From Marisa cornuarietis (taxonomy: Eukaryota > Mollusca > Gastropoda > Architaenioglossa > Ampullariidae), in contig SMMW01000046.1 of NCBI GenBank assembly GCA_004794655.1, positions 2,330,001 through 2,394,000 on the forward strand: DNA of 64,000 bases, read 5' to 3'. Positions 12,101-23,810 of this stretch are shown here, piece by piece. Every line of letters begins with the position of its first letter. Positions within the stretch are counted from its first letter, which is position 1. Below the pieces are notes generated by a model. The model was given only the letters and a program-made list of their open reading frames with translations. It was not told where the DNA came from and made no database searches. The translations under genes were made by a program, and so were the position numbers.

Positions 12101-15100
12101 AATTGTAAAGGGCATATCACACAGGGCTAAAAGGAAGTTGTTTAGAAAGGGGGAAAATAGTGTTACATCGAATTGTGAATTATGATACTATCTTGAAATC
12201 ATGAGTAGGGACAGTACTTGGGATGTTATTAAAGAGCTGTCAAGGATAATTACATCTACCATCGTTGCATAAATCATGTTCAAAAGCATAAATAGCACAT
12301 TTAAAAGGGTGTCTTTGTCTATCAGGGTTCAAATGATTGATTGCTCTAACCAGAAGAGTTAGTTCCCCTATAAATCTTCACTCATGTGCAACAGTGTCAG
12401 AATAAGTAAGCGTGACCAAGTTAAAGTGAAAATAACTAAGAAGAGCAATATGACTTGGTTTTTAAGAGCTTTGTTTCCCAGAATGAAGGCAGAGTGGCTA
12501 TCTCCTTAATAAGACTCCTCTCAGATAGGACCTGATTATGGTGGATTTTAGTACATCTTAATAGGGAGATTTTTACAATGTCAAAATGCCGTTATCAGAA
12601 ATATAGGAGATGCTACGTGAATGGGGAGTGCTATAATCATTCAAACTTTAGTCCTCGTGGATGATTTGTTGAATTGTTTATAGCTTCGGTGTAGATTCAG
12701 TGTTACATAGCTGACCAAATCAGACTGATCTGCAGTAAAAATGAAAAATGATTTATTATTGGTGTACAAAATAAATAAAGGGGTTGATAATTTTATTAAA
12801 CATTCAAACAGTGGAGCAACACCCCAACATGCAACAGGTGATTGTAGCGGAGGTGGAACGACTTATCTACAGACCTGGCATCTCGCCACGTGCACAGTTA
12901 GTATTCTGTCAATTAAAGCAAATTTTATGTATGTGACATCTGTTTTCTTTGGATCATAAACATGGCTAATGGTTTATCCCTTAGAAATCTGAATGTGAGA
13001 GCAATAAAGCTGTACCAAAAAGTTTCACTTTCAATGGTGGCTTAAATAATCATTTAATTCAATGATCCTAACCCTTCATCAGTATTGAAAATGTTATCTT
13101 TCATGCTGTCTCTTGACAAATGTTAATTTTTATTATTCAATTTTTTTTTTTAATGCAGGTACTATGCAATATGCTTCCTGAACCAGATCAGGCTTCACAA
13201 CAAAGATCATATTCTTGCTGCAAAATTGATCAGCATATATTTTAGTTTCTTTAAGGTTTGTCCTCAGTCTTCTGTGTGTGTGTTGTTCACTTTTACACTT
13301 CTCTAAACCATAAGTGATCTTGTAATAAATAAATGTAATTTAGAATCCTTTTATCTCTGAGCAGCAGTATTGTACTTATTTGGCAAACTATTTAGCCTCT
13401 GCTTGTTACATGCTTGTTACATCAATAGTTTATTTCATCTAATAGTTCATTTCCTTTAAACGAGAAAATCTCTGTTCTAGACAACTGCTTAGCTGGGTCA
13501 GATTGAAGGGGCTATAGTTAGTTCTTGCGCTGTTCTTTAAAAAGCATGTTCATTTTAGTTTAGAGGTAATTTCAGCCAATGTGTGTGTTCACTCAATTTT
13601 CCTGACAATTGCATTTTGGCCATAGATGTATGTAAAGAAAGGAGAAGTGGACAGCAAAATGATGGGGGCATTACTCACGGGAGTCAACAGAGCATATCCA
13701 TTTGCTGAAGGTAAGTCTGCTTGACCTTGCGAGTTCACTGTGTAGTTGGACATGCCAGTTTATAACTCACTTTTTTTTTATTCGCTCACAACAGTGTTTG
13801 AAGTTGTGATTCATTCAGAATCTACCTCAGGTGACAGGTAGATGGTTCAAATTGTGATAGTGATATTGCTTGATAAAAGATCACTTGTCACTTTTTCTCT
13901 GTTTAAATATTGTGTAGAAAACAGTATGTTGTCAACATTTTCATTTCTCTCTGTAATATGCAGCTAAAGAAAACAGCTTGACTGAACAGATTGGGACCCT
14001 TTACAAAATAGTGCACTTGGTGAACTTCAACATTGCTCTTCAGGCTCTTATGTTGTTGCAGCAGGTCTCAGATCCCAGGCAAGTGATATCACACAATTCT
14101 TGCCTTTTCTTTTATCTTTCTTCCCTTCTGCCTTCCACTTTTGTGATAATGTGGGTCTCTTTTTTTGGTCCGCCTCCCCCACCCAGACCTTCCATACTCT
14201 CTTAAAATGTAGGCATATATCAAAATGGAGCAAAAGCAATCCATAAGACTAGTAATATGCATAACATTATTTATGAGGCATTTTGTAGAGTTGTTTTTCT
14301 TCCTGCAAGAGGCTTAGTATTAAAGTGTTTGAGTAAAACTGTGGTAGTCACTTTTTGTTAAGCAAGTCTGCTTGAAAATATTTGTTCTAGCTCCAGCGAG
14401 GGTGATCGCTTCCATGTGGCATTGTATCGCAAAATGCTTGATGCTGGGCTGAAGACGTCTGCCAAGCACCCACAGTTTCTCAATTTGATTTACCGCAGTA
14501 TGAAGGCCGATGTGTGTGACAAACGTGTTAAGGTGGGTATTTTAACAGAAATGAAAGCAAAGTTTTGTTCTGGCATTTGGATAGATCATGTACTCAAAAA
14601 CCAGGGCTTTATCTTCTCAGAAGGAATAATTTGTTTGGTTGTTTTTGCCTTTTCATTTTTAAACTGGTAATGTTTTTGATCCAGTCATTTAGTTGACACC
14701 CACTTCTTTAGTTGTAATGTTTTTTGATGATAATGACGAGAAGAATTTATTTTATCAAGGGAACAATTTAAGGGCATCAATTACAGCGAGTCTTTGGGTG
14801 CAGTTCTTAACATTTGTTTTGGGATTACAGGCTTTTATGAAGCGCCTGCTGCAGGTAGGAAGTCAGCTTGGCCCAGACTTCTTATGTGGAGCTCTGATCG
14901 TGCTATCTCAGGTTAGTCATTTTGTTTACATGTTTTGTAAATATTAATAAAGCCATTTAAGATTGGCATGAAAAGTGTGTGTGTGTGCACACATCCATGC
15001 ACATTCGTGCGCATGGGTATATTATCTATGGATAGCCAGGATGTCACATAGTATTGCTAAGAGCACTTCCTAATCGTCCATTGTCTGTGGCAGGTTTTGC

Positions 15101-18100
15101 TGTTCAAACTGTTAAAGCAGTGTGAAGAAAATAAAATAGAAATTTGCATACTTTTTAGGGAAAGTCTAACATAATGAGGAGTGTCCATGTCTGAAATCCT
15201 TGCTTGAATATTTTCTCAAGTGGGAAAGAGAACACATACTATGCCTGTGCATAAACTCCACAAATGTTTACTTAACATGTTTTTGTTAACTGTGTCTCAC
15301 TCCTTTTTCAATCACCTTAACTAGGTGACATAATTATATGTTATACTAATTGTATGACTTCTCACCACAAGAATATGAGACTTTGCTTCTTTGACCTATG
15401 TGACCCTGTTGGTCTTTTTTTACATTTTTCTCCCCTTCCCCTCCCCTACTTTTGCAGATTCTGAAGGAAAGACCAGAATTGTTAGCCATCAGACAAGTAG
15501 GACAGGTAAGTTGTTTCAGACTGTAGGTTTGAGGCTTTATATTTCTGTACAGGTAATGGGACATTGTGTGTCTGTGTAAATCGAAGAGAGAAATCTGTAT
15601 TCAGTATTAGATTAAGTGTTTAATGAATCTGGATCTGAAACATATATTTTGTGTTAAACAATTTTGTGATAAACTAGATATTGGAAAACTATTATTACTT
15701 GTCATCAAACATCAGTAATAGTTTTAAATAAATATAAAATAACACATTTGCTGAAGGTAAGTCTGCTTGACCTTGCGAGTTCACTGTGTAGTTGGACATG
15801 CCAGTTTATAACTCACTTTTTTTTTATTCGTTCACAACAGTGTTTGAAGTTGTGATTCATTCAGAATCTACCTCAGGTGACAGGTAGATGGTTCAAATTG
15901 TGATAGTGATATTGCTTGATAAAAAATCACTTGTCACTTTTTCTCTGTAATCAGTTTCTTAAAATCACAATCATGACAATATTAACACTTAAGTTTATGT
16001 GTATTTTTTCTGCAACTGGGCAATTAAAATCAAACAAAATAATTTTGTCAGAGTGTCTGAAAACCTGTTTGACTTTTGCGAATGGAGAGCACTTTATTTC
16101 ACATATCTGGAACAGCAGATACCACATATTTCTGAACTCCATTAATTAAGTATTAATGAGTGGTAGAATTTCGGTGTTTTCTAGTTTAAAGCAAGGTGTT
16201 TGCTGAATCTAGAAGCATCAGTGACAAGCAGTGTATCTGAGTTTTGATTATTCTGGATGCTGTCCTAAGCAAGTGGAAGATTTGCAACTGGATTCACAAG
16301 GCCCAGACAGGAGTGACAAAGCATGAAAGGACTGTGACTGGTGTTATTTCAGAATGAAGACAAAGATAAAGAGCAAGTAACAAACAGCACCAGCAATCTG
16401 GTTGGTTATGAAGATGATGACGAAGAACATTTTGTAGACTTGCCAGTTCCAGAAGAATTTCAGGACAAAGAAAAACCAAAAGAAGATGAAGAAAAAACAT
16501 CAGGAGCACCTCCATCTTCATCACACAGATCTGTTCCTGACCCATCGTTGTCGTCGTGGGTACATCGAAAAAATCTTGATGGTTTGTATACAACTCTGAT
16601 TTTCGTCTTCAGCGATTTTTAAACATTTGAAAACTCTGCTTCATTGTGCTCTTCTCCAAGAACAGAAAGCTTGCTGCATTCTGAAGATCTTTTGTTCCCT
16701 TGTCATCCTGCATTATGATGATTTCATGAGTGATCTTAGTATCATGTTGGACTGCGTCAAGCTTTTCCACTTTTCCATCATTTTCTTTCTTCTTCTGCTG
16801 TAATCATAAATGTTCATGTTAAAATCAAACAAAAAGTTGGGTCCTTACTACGACAATGTCCACTTAGTGAATAAATTCTTATACCTGTGACAGGCAAGCA
16901 TGAGCAACAGGACTATCAACCATTCCAGCGTAACCCTCTCTACTGCCATGCTGAAAACACAGTGTTGTGTGAACTGTACAAGCTGGTGACACACTACCAT
17001 CCATCTGTCAGTCTCTTTGCTCGAACAGTGTTAGAGGTAAGTACAGACCACCATACTGTGATCAGTTTTGTTAGGTACTACATAGGGTAAACACACCTTT
17101 TTTTCCTTTGTAATTTTGTAGCTTTTTGTATGTTCTTTTAACAAACACATAATTTCTTTTACCAGTGGTACTGCCATCTCAGCTGTGTGACCACAAAAGT
17201 AGCACTTATACAATATTTTTAAAGTCTTGTTCTGTTGCAGGGCCAACATATTGTGTACTCGGGGGATCCCCTTCAAGATTTCACTTTGATTAGATTTCTT
17301 GATCGCTTTGTCTACAAAAATCCCAAGAGAATAGATGCTGGTCAGTATCTGAGCACAGTTGTTAAAAGATGGATGGTTTTTTGTTAAGATGTGGTTGATT
17401 TTTGTTGACAGTTTGTGTCACTCACTTCATTGAGCACTTAACAAATGTTTTTGAAAATAGCTTACAACATGTACTCTTTTTTCAAGCATTTGTAATCAGC
17501 GTTTTAAAAATAATTTTAATTATTATAGCTAGCAAGAAATCAGCAACTGTTGGAGCTGCTCATCGCAAGAGGGAACAGATCCATGAAGGCATTGTGCCAG
17601 TCACATCAGCAGAGTTTATAGGGAAAGGAGAAGCAAGAGTTGCAGAACATGAACGCTATTTGTACAAGTAAGGACAGGGTGGTCGTTCAAGTCATCTTGT
17701 TTCTTACCTCAAGACCACACCCCTGCCCGAAACCTTCAGTCTCCATCAGACTTCCGCATTCTTTCCCTCCCTCCCACAAAGGCAGTCATATATGAACAAC
17801 AGACGTTCTCCCTCTGTGCTGCTAAGCAGTGGAACTCTCTTCCACATCACATTCGCCACTCTGGCTCGAAGGCTACATTCAAATGCTCTCTGAAAACATA
17901 TCTGTTCACAAAGTACTATCCCTGAATTACTATTCTTAACTCCCTTGCGATTGTGTCTGTCATGCGCACTATCATGTAATGACTCCATCTCACACTGTTT
18001 ACAGTACCTATATCCCTTCATACCTTCATCCATTGCTTTACGTTCTACTCTTGTACCTCATCTTTATGTTGTTCAGTGTGTCTATACGTATCTCACTGTC

Positions 18101-21100
18101 CACTGTCTGTTATCTTTTATTTATCATTACTGGTCTGTGCAGAGAGTGGGATATATCTTGGTCACGATACTGCACGCTATTAGTTCACATTATTATTATT
18201 ATTTCTCCCCAGTCATAATGGCCCACAACCTGTCAGTTTATCACAGCTATGTCCATTTTGTTTGAAGACCGAAAAGTCAAATCATCCCAGGCCCAGTCAG
18301 AGACGTCTCTGCATATCATAATAATAATTGGCAAAAAAGTTAAAATACAAGTTCACTATAAAATGATGACAAAATCTTTAATTTAAAAGATTATTTAAAG
18401 AGAAAAATCACATTTATTTGAAATTGCAAGATACGTTCTTCGGATGCAGCCATTTTTTGGTTTAGTAAAATGGTGTCTAAACTTATTCACATAGCTCTGT
18501 GTACAGTTGGCAACTGAGCTTGTGTATCTAAATTGTTCGAGCAACATATGGCTCGGTAATATTTGATGTTAATAGCTACTTGTGTTATCAGTGACCGATT
18601 TGTCTTTTGGGCCTGGGACGATTTGACTTTTCGGTCTGGGGACGAAATGTACATAGCTGGAATGAATTGACTTAGGCTGTCGGGCGATATGACTGTGGCA
18701 AAATGACTGGTGACCAAAACCTTATCCTAGCCATCAGAGCATTACATTTAAAGGGGTGTTTGTTATATCCCAGCTACTGCATGGCACCTTAAAGCATTAT
18801 ATTAATAAATCTGATAGTTTATAAAGCATTTCAATATCTTTTGTCTTAGGGTGAATGGGGTATTGTATACAAAGACTCAAAAAGTTTAGTGATTATATTC
18901 ATACCAGTAAACCCCAGATGCTTTAACTTTTTCATGCTTGTAATGCCCCAGGTACTTCAGTCAGCGCGCAGAGAGAACCAAAACAGACGATGGTGAGGAC
19001 AGCGAGGCAGGGAGTGTCAGTGACTCAGAGTTTGATGAATTTCTTGGTGAGCATCACTTAAATTGTTAAATGAATCATTATTTTGTTTCTCTTTGTCTTA
19101 CTAGGATAAGAGAATATTGCTTTATTCAGATTAAAGTTACTTATTATTGGCTTTGTACAAATGTTTGACACAGGACCAAAAATGTTCATTGACCTGTGTG
19201 CACACAAACTCTCCCTCACCAAAGCTGAATTTTTTTATTTTTTTTTAATTGATATGTTTCTGCAGTTTTTTATGAGTCACATTTCAGGAAGAAACAAATA
19301 AAATTTTCATTCTTCTTGCAGCTAGGAAGACATTGTGCTATTTAAATTTATTTTCCCGATGTCCATTAGTTTTGTCAAATTTTGTTTGAAATTGTCTTTC
19401 TGCTGTCTGCCATGTCCACAGATAAGTATGAAAGTCATGCTGATGAGGAACAGATCAGTGACTTCGACCTGGATTTTGCAAGGTGAGCGCTAGAGTTGAC
19501 TGTGCTGTTGTCTGTAGAGATTTTGTGAGGTGAGCGCTAGAGTTGGCTGTGCTATTGTCTGTGGAGAGTTTGCCTGCCATTTGCAGGGTGCATTTTTACA
19601 GTCTTCAAACTTGATAAATAGAGTCTACCCACAGCTCAACTTTTTGTTTTTATAGTTTGCAAACTGTGCTACTGGATTTTCTTGCTTAAGTGCATTATGG
19701 TCACTTTCAAGCATGGAAATGCATCATCATCATTATCAGTGATGTCAGAAATAAGTGATCCAGCATAATGCACCATGATGTTTAGACTGCTTAAATAGTT
19801 AGCAGTTCTGTAACTTGTCAATGACCCCTAGCCATTTTGTTATATATACATAATTTATTGTCTGTTGATTGACTTTATTTCTTAAGGACATATTGTTTGT
19901 ATATGAGTATTATTTTCTACAGTGATCTTAGCAAAATAGGCCAAAAAGACAGAACAAAAGATATTGGCACTGACAGTGATGTCAGCAGTGACGACGAGGA
20001 TCCAGATAATTTGTCAGATGAAGAGATGGAACTAGAGGAGGATGATGAATTAGCAGCTGAGTTTCGTAAGGAGATGGAGGAGCTAGGAGATGATAGCGAT
20101 GGTAACTGTTGTTTTTTTTTTGTTTGTTTTGTTTTTTTTAAATAAAACACTAAAATGCTAGAAGTTGTGCTCTTGTGTACATGCTTTTATCATTTTCCTG
20201 TTATTTCTGTTTTGTAGATGAATTAAAACAGTTGATGTTAGACCCCAAGAAAAAAAGCAAGAAACGAGCACCTGCTATGAAAGAAGATGGTGTTTTGGAA
20301 AAGAAAGCCAAAAGGTCAGATGAAATATATGGATCATGTGTTTGTATGTTTTTTTTAAACTGTAAGAGGCATATAAATTCGTGTGATTAAATTTCACAAA
20401 TCTTAGTTTAGGTGAAGTGAGAAAAAAAGACAAAAAGAAAATCCAGAACATTTGCATGCAGTGAGTTGGAAGAGGCACTGACAGGTGAAGTCTTTTTCAA
20501 TGTACAGGTGGCGAGGCTCCAACACAGCAGGGGCTGGAATATTTGCAGCAGCGGAAGAGTTTGCAGATGTTCTGGAAGAAAATGCTAGCAATACATTGGG
20601 GTCTGTGGGCACCAGCCATGGTGTCAGCAATCCAGACAAAGCTAGTGAGTATGATAATTGCTGTGTCTATTCGCCTTATCATGACAGCTTTCCTCATCTT
20701 CGTGGAATGGTAGGTAATTGAGTAGGAGGCACAGGTCAGAAGGCCTGGAGATTTTGCCAAAAATAAATTTGTGCTCTAAGAGTCCAGAACAAAGAAATTT
20801 TCAGTTACATATGATTCTTTTTTTAGTAAAATTGAGTGATGAAATTTGAGGAGGAAGAAAAAGTAAAGAATATTAGATGTACTGGGGATGATGTCCTCAC
20901 TGAGATCCTTATTCTTACTGAAGCATCCTTGGCTAGCATTTTTGTGACTGTACTGAGTAGTAAGTTCTTGTCACAGACTGCTATAAGAGTTTGAGGATGC
21001 CTTGTTGACATTAAGGATCAGCACCATCCTAAGTTTGTTAAGAGCTGTTAGTATCTACCAGCAGTCTTGACAACAGTGATGGGCAGGTGTTGTTCTTTGT

Positions 21101-21342
21101 GAAGCGTGATGCTCAGAGTGGAGGTGAAATGACTTGGACTTGTTTTAGGTTTCAGGCAGCTGGCATGGGAGGCTGAGCGAGACCGCTTTCTTCGTGACAG
21201 ACACTGGAGTCAAAAGAAGGGTGGGAAAAATGCAGGCAAAGCAAGATCACAGTGGAAACCAGCCAAGACCCAGCAGCACAGACATCAAGGACATAATAAG
21301 AAACATGGCAAGGGGCACAAATCTGGGAAAAAGAAGAATTAA
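6141..21342 (+). CDS. CEBPZ: CCAAT/enhancer-binding protein zeta (Noc1/Mak21 family), 28 exons
   Basis: This nucleolar protein of the Noc1/Mak21/CBF family helps assemble the 60S ribosomal subunit (with Noc2 in yeast). Coding exons: 6141-6206, 7298-7402, 7643-7707, 8307-8574, 8764-8863, 9720-9908, 10162-10226, 10537-10662, 11469-11514, 11699-11742, 11949-12033, 12812-12896, 13159-13255, 13626-13710, 13964-14078, 14391-14532, 14831-14911, 15458-15505, 16353-16581, 16894-17036, 17241-17340, 17529-17667, 18952-19046, 19422-19482, 19923-20101, 20218-20314, 20508-20644, 21149-21342. All phases agree and the sum is 3186 nt (1061 residues plus stop; human about 1054). Landmarks: VVNKLGDPDYKLASHASYLL, QYYAICFLNQIRLHNKDH, ALLTGVNRAYPFAE and LYRKMLDAGL (CBF domain, about 450-610), SGDPLQDFTLIRFLDRFVYK (about 735-755), an acidic tract (about 800-920), WEAERDRF and a Lys/His-rich tail. 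The start is the first ATG and gives MAASQTRGELSFSLIQELGG. One intron (14079-14390) is GC-AG. Exon edges come from frame and splice consensus only; a few could shift by a codon. Confidence 0.96.
6413..6600. mobile_element. Short MITE-like element in CEBPZ intron 1
   Basis: The 188-bp segment begins CTTTGATATGGGGGAACTC and ends with the near-complement GAGCTCCCCCATATCAAAG, so its ends form inverted repeats of about 15-19 bp. The interior has no coding and includes a telomere-like run (CCCTAAACCC) near 6522-6540. It looks like a small non-autonomous DNA transposon. The target-site duplication is not clear. Confidence 0.6.
13699..13902 (+). repeat. Duplicated 204-bp block, source copy (end of CEBPZ exon 14 plus intron)
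   Basis: This block holds the last 12 bases of exon 14 (encoding FAE and the split codon), the donor GTAAGT and the following intron. It recurs at 15745-15948 at a constant offset of 2046 bp, without gaps and with only two mismatches that I count. This copy is the source because its exon end joins the reading frame. Confidence 0.93.
14079..14390 (+). other. GC-AG intron in CEBPZ
   Basis: Exon 15 ends CCCAG and the intron begins GCAAGT, the classic consensus of the minor GC-AG class. It ends TTCTAG. The frame supports this: AG plus C gives Ser and the next exon reads SSEGDRFHVALYRK. The nearest GT donor (14083) would add four bases and bring a stop codon five codons into exon 16. Confidence 0.9.
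15745..15948 (+). repeat. Duplicated 204-bp block, inserted copy in CEBPZ intron 18
   Basis: About 99 percent identical to 13699-13902. It brings a 12-base stub of exon 14 and a perfect GTAAGT donor into the intron between exons 18 and 19 (intron 15506-16352). No acceptor was copied with it, so it should be a decoy donor and not a usable exon. Confidence 0.93.
17699..18205 (+). mobile_element. 3' end of a CR1/L2-like LINE in CEBPZ intron 22
   Basis: The plus strand reads FSLCAAKQWNSLPHHIRH followed by ATFKCSLKTYLFTKYY and a stop near 17922, the hallmark C-terminus of many CR1/L2/RTE-X reverse transcriptase ORFs. About 280 bp of 3' UTR follow, ending in ATT repeats at 18189-18203. The same C-terminus lies on the minus strand at 57.6 kb and the same tail at 4.2 kb. 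The endonuclease and polymerase parts are missing (5' truncation). Confidence 0.8.
18209..18710. mobile_element. Fold-back MITE with long imperfect inverted ends
   Basis: The element begins CCAGTCATAATGGC and ends with the complement of CCAGTCATTTTGCC. The arms stay complementary inward through an AGCTATGT block to a 29-bp near-perfect stretch at 18267-18295 (GACCGAAAAGTCAAATC and on), paired with 18608-18636. Arms total about 90 bp and no protein is encoded. It directly abuts the ATT tail of the LINE at 17699-18205. Confidence 0.8.
19472..19567 (+). repeat. 47-bp tandem duplication over the exon 24 splice donor
   Basis: The unit beginning GATTTTG at 19472 recurs at 19519, followed by a short third start (GAGTTTG). 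Each full unit contains AGGTGAGCGCTAGAGTTG, so the donor at 19483 is repeated at 19530. Using the second donor would add 47 nt and shift the frame. Confidence 0.88.
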
Positions 21343-22739
21343 ATATGTGTGTACAGCACTTGATTTACATCTCTTATGATTGTGTGTGGAGGGAAAGGGG
21401 GGAATGTGTACTCACTTTCACTTTAAAAAAAAAACATGGCACACTTTATAACAACTGTGTATTTATCAAACAAATCGGCACAATAACAAAAGAAGGTAAA
21501 CAGAAATTGAGAATTAACCCCTTAAATGAAAGTTCAGGTTTTTCAAGAGAATATCATACATTTGTTTACTCAAACAATGCAGTTGTCCAGCTTATGTGTT
21601 TTACTGGAGGTGTATGGATCTGGTCGGGTGTTTAGGCGGTCTATTTTTCAGGTCCAACATGGACTAAGTGGTTCCAGCAGCAGGGTGAGGTATTGCAAGC
21701 TTATTTCCGGATTTTGTATCAAATGGCTTCTGATGCCAAGTTAAGCTATATGTGTTTTTGAAATGGAGATGTTTTCATCTGAGACCGGTTATTAATTTTC
21801 TGTGCTACTGAATGTTTTGCACATGTGGCTGACTAAGCAGATTTAGCCTTCATGTCTTGATAACCTTCAGCATGCCAGACTTCATCCAGGAGTAACAGAA
21901 CAGTAGCATGCTTGTGATATGGTATCTTTCTGGATGGCATATTGCTGAAGCTCACTGTACCCGTACCTGGATTGACGGTAACGGAAAATCAGTAGGTGCT
22001 TAAGCACCAAAGGGAGTTGGGATTCGGGGAAGGCAGGGCAAATGCAGCTTTTTTCCCGATTGTGTCCCTTGCAAGGTTCATGACTGCTAACGCAGTGCTT
22101 CTAGCAAGTATATGTCATCTGCGTCTGTGCCACAGGGGTCACGCTGCTTAAACATAGAGAGCGGATGGTGTTTGTTTGACAAACGGAAAAAAGCCATAGA
22201 CTATTCAGAGTTCTCTTTTTTTGACCGCGGCTGTCCGTGTGTTGTGTTTGTTTAAAACCACACTCGCACAGATATCTGCTGTACGTCATCTTGGTTGACC
22301 TATCCGGGTTTGGAAAACAGGATGTGGTATCTCGTGCGTTAAGTACTTTCTGAGTCCTAAGTACATAAGCAGCTATTGTGTCGGCATGTCACCTACACGA
22401 TGGAAGGGCCGATGGGAAACCATTGTTGTACTTGGCGCCACAGTTGGCCTTTAAATCTTTTCTTCTCCCCACCCCCCAGTATTACTTGCCCTTTGCAATT
22501 TCCTTTTCACATTGCTGTCCACCCGATCGCAAAAAATTGCAAAGTAACGGCTTTCACGAGTTTGCAACATGGTCAACTGCTGTGTGCTCTGTCTGATTTT
22601 TTATTAGGCATCTGGCTAGGGGCAAATGAGGGTAACCCCATCTGTCTACGCAGATACCCGACAAAATATAAGTTACAAAATTAGTTTGTAGAGTCCCTGG
22701 TGTAGGTGTTAGAAATATGTCTATCGCATGCTTTAATAT
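21343..22739. other. CEBPZ 3' UTR and intergenic sequence
   Basis: This holds the 3' untranslated region of CEBPZ and unassigned sequence. I see no clear AATAAA signal close to the stop, no other coding similarity and no repeat I can name. Confidence 0.5.
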
Positions 22740-23060
22740 GCGTGCATCTTGGCAACACTTCTGGAATTTCACGCTGGTGGCGCGTGGCAACCGGTGCCAT
22801 CAGTCTGCGAGATCAGGCGGCAAGTGTCTTCTCGAGCGGAACATAGGCGGTTAACGAGAAATTTGGCGAAGGGCGGGTCGACGCCTACAGCTGCTGTCTG
22901 GAATCCTTTTCTGTGTCCGCGCCGACCAGGACAGTGCGAAGCCTGAGGCGGCTGGTGACACGACGCGGCCATTTGTCGTGGTGAGATAGCTGATCAGTCA
23001 GTCGCCCAGTCCGTCTGCGTGGGCCGGAGATGGCAGTGCTGACGAGTTGTCTGGGTAGGA
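22740..23060. other. GC- and CpG-rich block, possible promoter or first exon
   Basis: This stretch is clearly richer in CpG than its surroundings. On the plus strand it ends with CCGGAGATGGCAGTGCTGAC and a donor-like GGGTAGGAG (GT at 23055). A short first exon starting at the ATG of 23030 is therefore possible, but no downstream partner exon was recognised. Confidence 0.25.
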
Positions 23061-23083
23061 GATGTAATAATGAAGAAAAAAAC

Positions 23084-23134
23084 TTGTAGAGCGCGGTAAA
23101 CTCCAGCCAAAGCCAGGATCACTGCGCTCTACAA
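23084..23134. repeat. Hairpin-forming inverted repeat
   Basis: TTGTAGAGCGC (23084-23094) is perfectly complementary to GCGCTCTACAA (23124-23134), with a 29-nt loop. It may be the fold-back end of a small repeat; no function is visible. Confidence 0.6.
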
Positions 23135-23544
23135 AGACCAACTTTTACACAAAAAGTGCCCCGTGCATCCACCTCTCTCTGGGACGAACAGCAGAGGGTG
23201 GCCAGAGACAAAGCGAGGGGATGGGAGAGCAAACGCTGCATCGCTCTTTTCTTCGTTCATTAATGTTTTAAAGTTTTTGCTCCACTAATAAAAGTATAGC
23301 CTATTTCCCTGGTTAGCAATAAGCTTAACGCGCTGGAACAAAAAAGGAACCAGAATAAGTAAATTTATTAATGCAAGTACAGTAATGCAGCCTGCAAACT
23401 ATGAAAACAGAAAGGCAGGAGAGGGAGTAAAAGACTGACAAAAGTTGGGCGGGGGCAGGGAACCACTAGGTACTATAGTTAACTATGAACGAGAAGGATC
23501 TTAAAGCCAGCTTTGAAAGTTACGAAAGTGAAATTAAAACACCT

Positions 23545-23810
23545 GGGGCCAGTTGCACAACACGTTTCTAAACCTTAAAACTGTTCTAAAGAAGCAAAAT
23601 CTCTTCTAAGCCATTTTGATGCATTGCAGAAAAACATACAAAAAATTGTACTTGAAGTACGGAAAGTCAGACTTAAACAACTTTATTTTAGTTAAAGCAG
23701 TTATAGTTTTAAAAATTCTCAAATTGTGGTGTGCACTTTAAACTAATTATGTAAATAGAGTTAAGGCCTAAAAGTGTTTAAAATTAGAAATGTGTTGTGC
23801 AACTGGCCCC
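23545..23810. mobile_element. MITE with GGGGCCAGTTGCACAACAC ends
   Basis: The 266-bp segment begins GGGGCCAGTTGCACAACAC, continues GTTTCTAA, and ends with its near-perfect complement (one mismatch in about 26 bp). The inside is AT-rich and non-coding. The GGCCAGTTGCAC terminus recalls MITE families I know from marine invertebrates. The target duplication is not certain. Confidence 0.82.

Noticed and set aside
14083..14084. GT donor alternative for CEBPZ exon 15
   Set aside because: It adds four bases and brings a stop early in exon 16, whereas the GC donor restores the family sequence.
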